Positions 11,891 through 23,083 of a stretch of DNA of 64,000 nt are shown piece after piece (positions within the stretch are counted from its first letter, which is position 1; each line of letters begins with the position of its first letter). The translations under genes were made by a program, and so were the position numbers. The stretch lies in contig NC_083599.1 in the NCBI RefSeq assembly GCF_020882245.1, positions 70,663,745-70,727,744 of the forward strand. The letters run 5' to 3'. The notes under the pieces were generated by a model. It saw nothing but the letters and a program-made list of their open reading frames with translations. It did no database searches and had not been told where the DNA came from. The stretch comes from Rhopalosiphum padi. Taxonomy: Eukaryota > Arthropoda > Insecta > Hemiptera > Aphididae.

Positions 11891-13188
11891 AGGCAAAATT
11901 TCAAAATTGTTCATAATAATAATGGAATATTTTGAAATAAATAATTGAATAACAATCAGAAAAAATAATTTTTCATTGTCATCGACATCGTAAATCGTAA
12001 ATCGTAATATACAAGTAAAGAAAATACTTAGCGATAAATGTTGACGGACTAAGTTCATATGTTCCTACACGGGTACAGTTTGACCTTTGTGACTCAATGC
12101 CATATAATTAGCGGTTTTGTTATATTATAAGCCCGCAGACACAATCTCGTAAAAATGAAATTATTATTTTTATACTGATTACTTCACTGAAAATGTATAT
12201 TTACTCGTATTTATCTAAACATAGCTTCTTAGTTCTTAATTTATGAAACATAGTGAATAGTGATAGATTACTAGCATTTTGTTCTACATCCTTTCTAGAT
12301 AAATATGAAAAAACTAAAAGTTCTTCGTCTACGGTTGCCAACTTGGTTATTCGAAAGTGCTAACCCCTGCAGTGTATTAAAAAAGCTCACCTTGGTTTAA
12401 TAAATATAATTTTGTATTATATATTATATTAAATTGTCATATTAACTATACATTATATTATTATATTTTATAATTTAAAATAAATACTTAAGCTACAAAT
12501 AATACGTATTATTATAGATTATAGATTGCGCACTCTTATATAGAAAACATGTTGCGCAAAATTGACTGCCGATAAGTAACGATACTAATAGAGTAATAAC
12601 GTATACCTAAAAATTTTACCATCGAGATTATTCGTAATAATATTTTGTTTTATTTTTGGTTATAACTGACTATGATTGTCGCGATCATACTACAAATTGC
12701 AGTGTAGTGATTATTGTTGTAATTACAATCAATGACATTATATACATTATTATAATAATTTTTTATGATTTAATAAATAGTGATTAATTTTTAAAATTAT
12801 ATTTTAAACTTTTTTTTGTTATAGTTAATACATTTTTAATATTTAATTTTGTCAAAGAATTCATCATCAGTTTTAATATAAAATAACGAAACTTAAAGGT
12901 TGTCGATGCAGTTATTTTGACTACAGCATCGAGTATTGTTGCTTTGTAAATATTGTGTATAAAATCAATTTAGTTGTTTTTATTTAATAGCGTACAGTAA
13001 CTTTTTTTGAACGTATAAATATCATACAATAAATACACATTTTATTTAAATAAATAAATTTGTACAATATGGCTACTTGCCCATGTACCTAATATTATTA
13101 CACTTTATACATAATAATTGGTACAAGATTCAAAATTTCCAAAACATCGGTTTGTTTTAATAATATATAGGTATACATAAAATTTATT

Positions 13189-13220
13189 ATGTTGGCATGC
13201 AAATTGTTGCATGCCAACAT
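13189..13220. repeat. Perfect 14-bp hairpin
   Basis: The arms 'atgttggcatgcaa' and 'ttgcatgccaacat' are perfect reverse complements separated by the 4-nt loop 'attg'. No U-tract or coding context defines it as a terminator or RNA gene. It could be a cruciform-forming palindrome or the remains of a very short element. Confidence 0.8.
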
Positions 13221-13904
13221 TTGTTTACATTTGAAGGATAATAATTAATATACCTCCTTTACGACTCATATAAAAGTCGGCCTTCGTGCATTTGGTCGCG
13301 TACTCAACTGATAAACTCTGAACTACCAAACTGCCGTAATTTTTTGTGTCAATATCGTACCATTGAAAGATTCGGAAGCAGTATTATCTTATCTTCTCTA
13401 CAGATCTAGATCTACATCGTGTTTGACACACATGACTCGTAAAATAATACTGTAATAACTAATAATTCAGATATTCAGATAATAGTATAATACTTCTAGC
13501 CTTGGATAAAATGGCAGAACATCGCTTCACTGTTAGCAATCTAAGTATTTTTATAATATCAATGTTGCTTATACAGTTATACGTATAACTTGTATACCAG
13601 TAAAAGACCTGAGTATAGTTGAACAACGTGTATACTGTATATACTACAATATGCAAATCATAATTTTTCTCGAACGATTAGATTCATAATAATAATCAAT
13701 GATATTATGTTGAATACCGATGTACAATAATTGTATTGTAAATATTTTTATATTTGTGTTATTATAATATAATAGTAAAAAGTAATATTGTACGAATCGA
13801 CCACCGGGTTGAAACGACTGTAAATGTAAATCATCACCTTGCCTGGTTTTCGTCACAATCATTTTCTCTGTTATCGTACAAATTCATTATTATATTATAT
13901 TATG

Positions 13905-16115
13905 TACTATGTAGTATATACTATAAAGTCATTCGATGGTTCGATTAACCGTGTAGTCGCGCATTGCGCATTAGCAATTAATTATTATTTTTTGTACATA
14001 TTATATTTTAAGTTATTTTAACATGGCGTTATTCCTTAGGTCACCTATATATACTGTATAGTACATTTAATTAACCTGTAGAAATTTAACACCGAATCAG
14101 CGTAATACCTCTAACATAATCGTGCAATTTAATCTAGCCCAATTTGGGCCCCAAGAATTATATCTATTATTTGTTATAACAAACACACACCTAGGAAACC
14201 TGATTCAAGTTTAATTTTATTCGTTCTACAAACGATATTTCCACTTTTTATTTACGGTAAGTTCATATTCCATATTATTCGTTGTGCCGCTGAAATTAGT
14301 CCTCACATTCTCCTCACTAATTACGTTGACACGAAATGAAGAAAAAATTTAATATTATTTACTTTTGATTTTGAATCGAAAAAATAAAAATCTGTTATTC
14401 ATTTAATTGATATAAAGAAACATAGATATTTTAATCGATGGCATAAAAATTTAATTAATCACATAAAATGACAGGTGGACAAGTAAACCATAGTAGATAA
14501 ATAAAAACTCCTTGAATTAAATTAAAGGACGTCACAGCTCACAACGCTAAAAGCAAATTTACTTAGATTTAAAGTATGTTATTATCTGAGAAATATGATG
14601 TGGGTCTCACACTTAAACTAATTATTATTCAATGAGAAAATATTTTGAAAATATGTGTGACGTCATAGAGCCGAAGTCGGAACAACGGTGTATGTTTTAC
14701 GTGAAAAAGTGTCTAGATTAACACAACGATTTCAATCGTTAAATATAATATTTTTTTATATTTTAAATTCTGAACAGAGTGATGAATGTATTGATTTTAC
14801 AATGATGTGTGTTTTTATTTTTATTTTTGTGTGTCATCACTTTTGGAATAGTAATAAATAATAATGCTTTGATTTTTGACTTCAGTCCCTCTTTGAAAAG
14901 AAAATTGAATCTAGTTGATATTTTGTGGGGTCAAAGGGAAAAAAATTTCCAGTAGTTTTCAAAAGCGTCAGGAAAAACTCTGAAAAAGTAACGGAAAAAC
15001 AGGAACTTTTACCAATAACCACTTTTCGACAAAATCGATTTTTTGATTTTGCTGTAATTCAAAAACGAATCATTATAAATACTTGACATTTTTACCAAAT
15101 GTTTATATTAGCGTTATCTATTTACGATTATAAATATTTAGAATTTTTTTATACTATTTATAGGTTATTGAAATTTTTGATTTTTCTAAATTTTTTTTCT
15201 TGAAATGCCGATAAAAAAAATTTGGCTTTCCAAAAAATTCTTTAAAATTTAATACAAGGTTTATTATAAGTTGTTCTTGTTGTATAAAAAAAAATCAAAA
15301 ATCGTTAGTCACAATTTTTGTTTACAAACATTAAAAGTTCAAATGTTTACAAAATATGTCAAAATCGCGAAAATTTGCAAGGAATTTTGAAGTTGAAAAT
15401 TCATAAAATTTTTGTGATTTTTATCTAAGGTTAAAAACTCAACACAAAATTCTCCGTAATTTTTTCTTCAAATAGCAGTAAAAAAAAACTCCAGCGTCAA
15501 TATAGAAAAAAATTTATGTGCGTATGAAATTTCTTTTTTTTTTACGAAATCGAATAAATTAACGATATACGTACGTATTACAATTTAAATATAGGTAATA
15601 ATATAATATATCCTACTAATTATTCTAGACTGACAAATCATCTCCGTTCAGAATCGTTTTTCATATACAATGATACCTGTCATTACATTCAAATTTAACT
15701 CATCCATTATATATAGTAACTTACTCATCTCCATCTCTACTATACAGCAGTGTGATATCCACTTGCCCACCTTTTTTTAATTTAATTTAAATTTATTTAT
15801 TTATTTTAATTTAATTTTTTTTTTTTTGTATAATTAGTCGAGAAATTTGAAAAGTACTAGAAACATTTTTTACTTCTAATTGCTCTAAAATATAATACCA
15901 ATTTTAATCAAATTTGAATCAGGTTGCCTAGATGTGTATTTTTTATCACAAATAATATAATTCTTGGGCTAGATTAAATTTCACGATTATGTTAGAGGTA
16001 TTACACTAATTTGGTGTTAAATTACTACAGGTTAATTAAATGTATTTTACAGTGTATGGGTGACTATACGGTGAATCGAACTACCGAATGACTATATATA
16101 GTATATATTATGATG
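13905..16115. mobile_element. Non-autonomous element with long inverted terminal repeats
   Basis: The left arm (about 13905-14160) and right arm (about 15957-16115) are inverted copies. They share, for example, 'cctctaacataatcgtg' on the left and its complement on the right, 'tttaattaacctgta', and outer words around 'agtcattcg'. The left arm has an extra ~80 nt at about 13965-14040 absent from the right arm. The interior has no open transposase. It holds a dispersed repeat (about 14890-15725) also found near 26350-27010. Target-site duplications were not clear. Confidence 0.6.
14890..15725. repeat. Dispersed repeat family, copy A
   Basis: Shared blocks include 'gacaaaatcgattt', then 'aaaacgaatca', then 'accaaatgtttata', then 'aatacaaggtt'. 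The same ordered blocks appear at 26350-27010 in the same orientation and at about 61610-61870 inverted. No protein is encoded. It is probably an old non-autonomous transposable element common in this genome. Confidence 0.55.
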
Positions 16116-18139
16116 TATTATGAAAGGAAAAGCAGTGGTGATGTTTGTTGACTTTGATACTATTATTGGCTGTTTGATGCGGACGTTAAAACAGTCACAA
16201 CTAAAAATAAAATAAATTGCTACTCAAAAAGAATTTTAACAAAAAAAAATTAAATTTTTGCAGTTTTACAATTACTTTTAATTTTAATAATTTTAATTTG
16301 ATTTCAATGATATAATATACGAAAAACGATTATGAACAAAGACGGTGTTTCAGCCTGAGTAATGGTACTGTAAACAGTCTCTTTGATATTAGTACTTAAT
16401 CATAGTGATAAAGAGTAAAGACTACTTTAATCACACATTTTTTTGTCAATCACTTATTCACTTGTAATAGTTATTCCTATCGACTATTTTCTATAATTTT
16501 AAAGTAATTAAAAATTAAGTACCTTGATTATTTTTTATTTGATAAGTCACTCATCATTATAAAAGTTCTAACCAAATAGCCATTCAAGTTGCTTAACCAT
16601 ACAAAATGAGATACCTATCAATAATGTTCTTTTTTTGAAATTAGAAATGTGTACCAAAAGTTTATTTAAAACGATGTAGGTACTACTCCTTTTCAATTCA
16701 AGTACTGGACGTGAACTAATTTTGTTATAAAGGGTAGTTGTAATAGGTAAATATTAAAGGAATAATGACGAGTAAGAAATAGAATTACAGCTAAACTTTA
16801 ATGTATTATTTTATTATTTATTAATTCGAATAAAATTACAAGTGCAGAAATAATTAAAATAAAATAAAAAATCATCAAGAATCACAAAGTATATGAAAAA
16901 TACATTGAAATCATTTATAATGGATAATACACAAGACTCACGGATAATAATTATTTGTTTTGAAAAAAATAAAATAATCAATTACTGCAAGGTAAATGTT
17001 ATAAAGTATGGTTAATTAACTCATTGATTCAACTGATGCGTTACAAGTAATACATAATACAATTTTTACAATAACAATTTTATATGTTATGTTTTTAGAC
17101 ATTTAAACACAAATATTTGAGCTGCACGCTTTTACACAACTTAAGCTATAATAATAATAAAAAAAGTAAAAGTAAAATATTATAATATAATAAAATATAG
17201 AAAAAAAAATACCAGTACATTTAATAAATAGGCAGTTTGTTAATATACCATACATAACTCGGGTGTCTATTATATAATTTGTACTTTTATTTGTTACTTT
17301 TACAAGGTTATATACTTTTTTGACCTGGTAATTTAATTGAAAATAATTATTTTTAATGTTTAATTGTCAAATCTAGAATGAAAATTTTCACCAATGTAAT
17401 TTTAGGAACTCATAAAATAAATTAGCCAGCATAGATAGTATCAGTACCAATTGAAATAACTTAATAATATTTTGTGAATGAAACATAATTCAATGTAATG
17501 ACTCTTGAATAAATAATTTAAAAAAAAATATTATTATTATTATCATATAGGTAACTAATATTAGTATTTTATTATTGATAAAATAAAAATGATATCTTCT
17601 ATCTTCGAGCCTTTATAAATACCAAGGACACGAAATAGTCGTTTTGTGTACTAAAACAAAACAAAAAATTAATATGGCTATAAAACGAGATAAGGATCGA
17701 TATCGAATTACCAGAACTTACAACGTATTCATGGAAGGTTGTTTGAAATTAATTAATTAGGTAATTATATGAATGTTATACTTATAAGTGTCAGTAATAG
17801 GGTGAACACAATGAATGAGCGAAGATTTAATTGGTCCATATAATAATATAATTACAAATACAATCAAATAATAAGAAAAATAGCTTTATCAATAATTTAA
17901 CTATATATAGTTACTTATTAATAAATTTAATATGAATAAAATTAAAATTGAAATCAATCTAAGCAAGGATTTATAGATTTAAACATATGCGTTGTACGGA
18001 GGAAATGTAAAATAAATATATGAAAAAAATTGTATTCAGGTACATATGTATTCTATCTACCCGGGACATTCAATTTAAGCTGTAACGAAAAACTTGGCTA
18101 CATTTTTAAACTGTAGACAAAAAAATATGATAAACATAG
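16116..18139. other. AT-rich sequence without recognisable feature
   Basis: Apart from short AT-rich words and the inverted 'aatcgtttttc' end of a dispersed repeat near 16320, I see nothing I can name. No exon, RNA gene or element is supported. Confidence 0.4.
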
Positions 18140-18740
18140 TAACTTAAAAATAGATGTAACAATTATTTTTTTAAATGTACGACAAATAATAATATGATAT
18201 CATTAATTCAATGATGAATAATACAATATAATAGTAGTATTAAATGCAATTTTACAAGATAAATATAATAGGCTGATGGATCAATTGTAACATTGGCGAT
18301 ACCGCTAAAATTGAATAATAATGGTATTGGCATTATTAACAATTTAATCATAGTTAATTATTATAAAGTATAATATAAATTAAATTAAAATTAAGATTAA
18401 ACTAAAGGACTAAAACTTAAGAGTAAAAATATGATATACATAATATTATAATAACTTAAAAATACTTAGCGCTCGACAATTATTCATTATAATATTATAA
18501 TATTAATTATTCAACGGTGAATGGTACAATAGCTTTTATTATTATTATTATTCTAATCCTACAATAGTGTTAAATTAAATTTTATAAGAGAAATAATGCA
18601 TAAGCGGACTGATGTAATAAATTGTAATATTGGTGACGACTATGAAAAAAATATTAGCAATAATATCAACAATTTAACTTTAGTTCATGTGTATTAAATT
18701 TAAATTAAAATAAAAACTAAATTAAAGAACCTACCACGCT
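18140..18740. repeat. Two diverged tandem copies of a ~310-bp unit
   Basis: The stretch 18140-18450 resembles 18455-18740 in order: 'acttaaaaata', then 'attcaatgatgaat' or 'attcaacggtgaatgg', then a 'tagtgttaaat'-like word, then 'aattgtaacattggcga' or 'aattgtaatattggtga', then 'atcaacaatttaa'. The copies are diverged, so the duplication is old. They abut the ~200-bp tandem array that follows. Confidence 0.45.
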
Positions 18741-18747
18741 ACTTAAC

Positions 18748-19785
18748 GGTTGAAGTAACCAACGACCAAGTGCATGTAAACTGAAAAATAAAAATGAAAA
18801 AACAAAACCTCAACTCGAGAACTAAATTAATTTAAACATTTTCCCCATGGTTTTTCCAACAAACCATTGTATACTACCTATATATTATATAAAATTATAA
18901 TTATACTTACATCTATCTTTAAACTATCGAGTGGGCGTATACATGCAACGGTTGAAGTTACCAACAACCAAGTACATATACACTGAAAAATAAAAATGAA
19001 AAAACAAAACCTCAACTCGAGAACTAAATTAATTTAAACATTTTCCCCATGGTTTTTCCAACAAACCATTGTATACTTTATACTATATAAAATTATAATT
19101 ATACTTACATCTATCTTTAAACTATCGAGTGGGCGTATACATGCAACGGTTGAAGTTACCAACAACCAAGTGCATGCACACTGAAAAATAAAAATGAAAA
19201 AAGAAAACCTCAACTCGAGAACTAAATTAATTCAAATATTTTCCCCATGGTTTTTCCAACAAACCATTGTATACTACCTATATATTATATAAAATTATAA
19301 TTATACTTATACCTATCTTTAAACTATCGAGCGGGCGTATACACGCAACGGTTGAAGTAACCAACGACCAAATGCATGTACACTGAAAAATAAAAATGAA
19401 AAAACAAAAACCTCAACTCGAGCGTAGAATAATAATTCATTGTTTATTTTTTTTAACTTTTCCGAAGAATCGTTGTATATTCAATTACTATAAAGTATAT
19501 ACAATTATAATTATACTTAATCATATATTTAAACTATCGAGCGGGCGTGTACAAATACAAATGTAGTAGTAAACAAGTAACTAACGACCAAATGTATGTA
19601 CACTGAAAAATAAAAATGAAAAAACAAAAACCTCGACTCGAGCAAACTAAATTAAGTAAGTCATTTATTCAATCACGCATTTTACAACAACTCGTTGTAT
19701 TTTATACTAATATATACTATATACTATTATTAATATAATTAAATTTATCTTTAAACTATCGAGTGAGGTATATACACCGAAAAAC
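18748..19785. repeat. Tandem array of ~200-bp units, five copies
   Basis: Units start with 'ggttgaagt(a/t)accaac' at 18748, 18950, 19148 and 19350, a period of 198-202 bp. A more diverged fifth unit lies at about 19560-19785. Each unit holds 'actgaaaaataaaaatgaa', 'cctcaactcgag', 'aaccattgtat' and 'aaactatcgag(t/c)gggcgta'. The first three or four copies are very similar, pointing to recent expansion or homogenisation. No open frame spans the units. Confidence 0.85.
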
Positions 19786-21184
19786 CTGAAGCTATAAAGA
19801 TAGTTCACTATGCTTGGCATTTTTTTATGTAGCTAATGTTGTCTTACTTGAACGAAAATGTTTAATATACACATACATATTTATTAACCTCTCTAGTGAT
19901 GCATAACATAATTTAAACATTTAATTAAAGTTTTTTGAAAATTCATACTTAATCAATATTTGTCAAATTGTAATTTTTTTTCTAAATTAAAATATTGTAA
20001 TAAATGTTGCCTATGTAGTTAAACTGAAATTTAAACTTATATCTTAATTTAATTAAAATAATATAAATTATCTATTTTTATGTGCACGTGCAGTTAGAAA
20101 ATAAATATTCTTAAAATTGTGTAAGCTTATAAATATACATAGTTTAAATTTTAATTTTAAAATAGCTACCAATTTAACCTGGTATAAAATGCACAAACAA
20201 TTATTCTACAATGTATGATAGACAAACTAACAACTCTTAAGCCCTGAACAATTTATAATAATAATAAAAAAAAAAAATTAAAATTACTTAGTAAAACGTG
20301 TGAGTTGGCAAGTACATTTTCGGGTAAAAACTGCGGCTTATCTTTCTTTGTAATTAAAGTATTAAATCGTAGTATATAACTTATCAATTAAAAAAGTATA
20401 TATAAATTTAAAAATTAGAAACTTGATAAATTTTAACCTACATCGAACGAGCAAGCAAAACAATGAAGAATAATAATCATCTAAAAGTTCTATATCATTA
20501 AAATCTTAAATTATTTACAATAGCAGTCCGTTGTCTCTTATTAAAATAAAAATAAATAAATAAATGCTATGCAAGTATTTATAATAGATATTTATATTAA
20601 ATCTTAGTTAACATAACTTATAATGGCTGTTTATGAGTATCTGGTTTTTTAGTAGGTGTCGGGAAAACGATTTGATGATAAATGTATTAATTGTAACATA
20701 AACATGTCTAATTTTAACTTAAACATACTTATTTAACCGCACTAAGTCCTGCACATGGTTAATTGAATATTTATTACGAATGACTATTTTTAGTAAATTA
20801 TGTTATTAATCAATAATTTGAAACTTAAGCTTGATTATTAATAAATATCGTGTATCGAAAGTTAATGTATTTTTTCTGAGTCATTAAAACGTTATTTGAC
20901 ACTAATTACACAATGGTTGAAATTATTTAGTTTTAGTAATAAAATTCATAAGAAAATCAATCAAATTTCTGTGATCATCTTGTGCTTTGCATGAACTATA
21001 TTGATTAGAAAAAAGTAAATAATTGAAACTTGTATAAAAAAAAATTACTCTGAATACATATACACTTGCATAACAATCGGAATATTAGGAGCGGTCTTTC
21101 AAAAAAAAAAAAAAATGAAAATGTATAAATTAATCATACTGTGAACAACAAATGGAACAAAATATACTGTCAACTGCCTTATAT
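19786..21184. other. AT-rich sequence without recognisable feature
   Basis: Nothing here resembles an exon or an RNA gene. The 3' UTR and poly(A) site of the - strand NSP-family gene, whose stop is at 21701, may lie in the upper part of this interval or just above it. Confidence 0.4.
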
Positions 21185-21355
21185 AACCTAGCTACACGTG
21201 TCTCATACCTAGTAGCTGTGAACTTCTTAGCATGTAATCGCCACTACCAGGATGATATTTGACACGCGCAGGAGCTCATGTAGTCGCCTCTTACGACCGG
21301 TCGTGCTCATCACCGTGGCTGGAATTCTTACTACCCCCAGCCACTGGGCAGTTTA
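21185..21355. repeat. GC-richer island, probable transposon remnant
   Basis: A short GC-richer block contains 'gtcgcctcttacgacc', whose complement ('ggtcgtaagaggcgac') I recall from untranslated parts of insect non-LTR retrotransposons. It has no long open frame. The assignment rests on that one motif and is weak. Confidence 0.3.
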
Positions 21356-21700
21356 ATTAGAATATTCCACAATAATGAGTACACTCACGACTCACGTATA
21401 ACATTATACCTAATTATAAACTTAACTAACTAATCAAATCCATAAATATTATAGCAGGTACTCGCCAATGATACAATACTATAAATGAAGTAGGTAATTG
21501 TACAACGAACTTACATTTCTATAAAACATACCTAGATTTTATATACATAAAAAATAATTTTGATATATAATTTGTTACTCCAACAAAGTTCAGCACAACT
21601 TTACCTTTCCAATGTTAGATATTTTCTGGTCTACATATTCATTTAAGTACACTGTGATAGCGGATAATGCTGTTGTTGTTTTCCCACCGTCGTTATTATC

Positions 21701-23083
21701 TTAGTAGGCTATTTTAGTGGCAGACGTTGAATAGGCACACGCTCTATCTAAAAAATCATCCATGGCTTTGTACCTGAGACGCATGTCCTGGGCAGCTTGA
21801 TCTAGTTGTGCCGTTATTTCATGATTAAGGGTCAATGGCGGTGGCACATGGTTGGTAAATTTGTCTTTATCATCGAAAGCGGCTGTTACGGTAGCCACGT
21901 AGGTTGTACCTAACGCATAGGCGGGTATTGCCGATTTATGATCAATGACATCTTCATTGTCATTAATGTCTTGAAGGAAAAGCGTGGGGGGCCAAAAGAG
22001 ACGGACATGAAGCTCGGTACAGAACACGATATTCAACGGCGCAGGGCCTCGACCATAAACACTCGCATCCTCGATCCAGCGATCATATAGATTGTCTTCT
22101 TCTTGATCTTTTTTATGATTAAAGAATTTCTCATTTTTTGTTGTTGTTTGTCGTTGATTTTCTGTCTTAGCTGCAACGAGTGTGTCTCCATAACTAGTAT
22201 CAACTGCATTGTTTTTCATCACCGAAATAGAACTTCCATTATTGCAGCAGATAACTGTAGCATCATCGTCATCGTCATCGTCATCGCCGCAGTCATCATT
22301 ATCATCACCACCTGTGCCATACTCTTCCACATTGTCTTCATATTGTCGTTCGTATGCAAATTCATCGTTTCGATTGTAATTGAATTCCTCGTGGTAGGAA
22401 GTATTTTCTTCTCTTTGGAGGTCTACATCTTTGTAACTGGATACATAGTTAAACCTTACATCGCCGTCGTCATAATCACCAAAGCCACCTCCGCTATATT
22501 GACGTAATAGTGCACGGAAATTACTGCGGAACCGGTCTAGCTGTAATACTGGTGATTTTATTAACGGTAATATAGAATCATCATCACCGTAACTTTGCTG
22601 CACCCAATCAGAGTATTGGATACATAGAAAATTAAGTGCACTTAGACCGTAGTCAGACCCCATCGATGATCCTAGTCCCCCACTTATACCACTTTTAAGA
22701 GATAGCCATGGTGACGGTGACAATAACAATGGTGAAGTAAAAAACGACGATAGTCTAGGGTCTTTTTCCTTCTTACTGCCAATATCGTTTGAGCTGACGG
22801 CAGTAGAGTTCACACTACCAGCATCTGAAATATTGTCCGTATACAAATGTTCGTAAAGAACGGCCAATGATGTTGCATCAGGTATTGTTGCGTTTGGTGG
22901 AAGTTGTAGTAGCTCATTCACATCATTGTCATCGACGTTGTTAATGCCTGGTTTGCCCAACATTGTCATTAAATTCTTTTCACCGCGTCCCAGAAACTCG
23001 GGTCGAAGCCGGGATTCAAATGCCACGGCTGTGGCAGTATGTACACGACGAAGAGTTGCCCATGCATCTTGTAGTGCCTGGAT
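21701..23083 (-). CDS. NSP-family gene terminal exon 5: Cas-binding C-terminus
   Basis: The acceptor is 'tacatttaag' above 23083, and the stop TAA is at 21703-21701. It opens IQALQDAWATLRRVHTATAV and AFESRLRPEFL, matching the NSP helix R-L-x-x-T-W-x-x-L-R. About 300 residues of Ser/Asp-rich insertion follow, including an eight-Asp run from TCATCG repeats near 22260-22290. The conserved end is NIVFCTELHVRLFWPPTLF and DMRLRYKAMDDFLDRACA. Confidence 0.88.
   Translation of the reverse strand: MQALQDAWATLRRVHTATAVAFESRLRPEFLGRGEKNLMTMLGKPGINNVDDNDVNELLQLPPNATIPDATSLAVLYEHLYTDNISDAGSVNSTAVSSNDIGSKKEKDPRLSSFFTSPLLLSPSPWLSLKSGISGGLGSSMGSDYGLSALNFLCIQYSDWVQQSYGDDDSILPLIKSPVLQLDRFRSNFRALLRQYSGGGFGDYDDGDVRFNYVSSYKDVDLQREENTSYHEEFNYNRNDEFAYERQYEDNVEEYGTGGDDNDDCGDDDDDDDDATVICCNNGSSISVMKNNAVDTSYGDTLVAAKTENQRQTTTKNEKFFNHKKDQEEDNLYDRWIEDASVYGRGPAPLNIVFCTELHVRLFWPPTLFLQDINDNEDVIDHKSAIPAYALGTTYVATVTAAFDDKDKFTNHVPPPLTLNHEITAQLDQAAQDMRLRYKAMDDFLDRACAYSTSATKIAY

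Larger units (their letters stand above)
10086..13188. other. 3' flank of the FAS1-domain gene and AT-rich intergenic sequence
   Basis: This should contain the 3' UTR of the FAS1-domain gene; I cannot fix the poly(A) site (no AATAAA close to the stop). It is otherwise AT-rich with no recognisable gene. It includes a 15-T plus 11-G tract and a hAT-like terminus, listed separately. Some frames on the - strand near 11280-11650 look like decayed transposase but are too broken to name. Confidence 0.4.
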
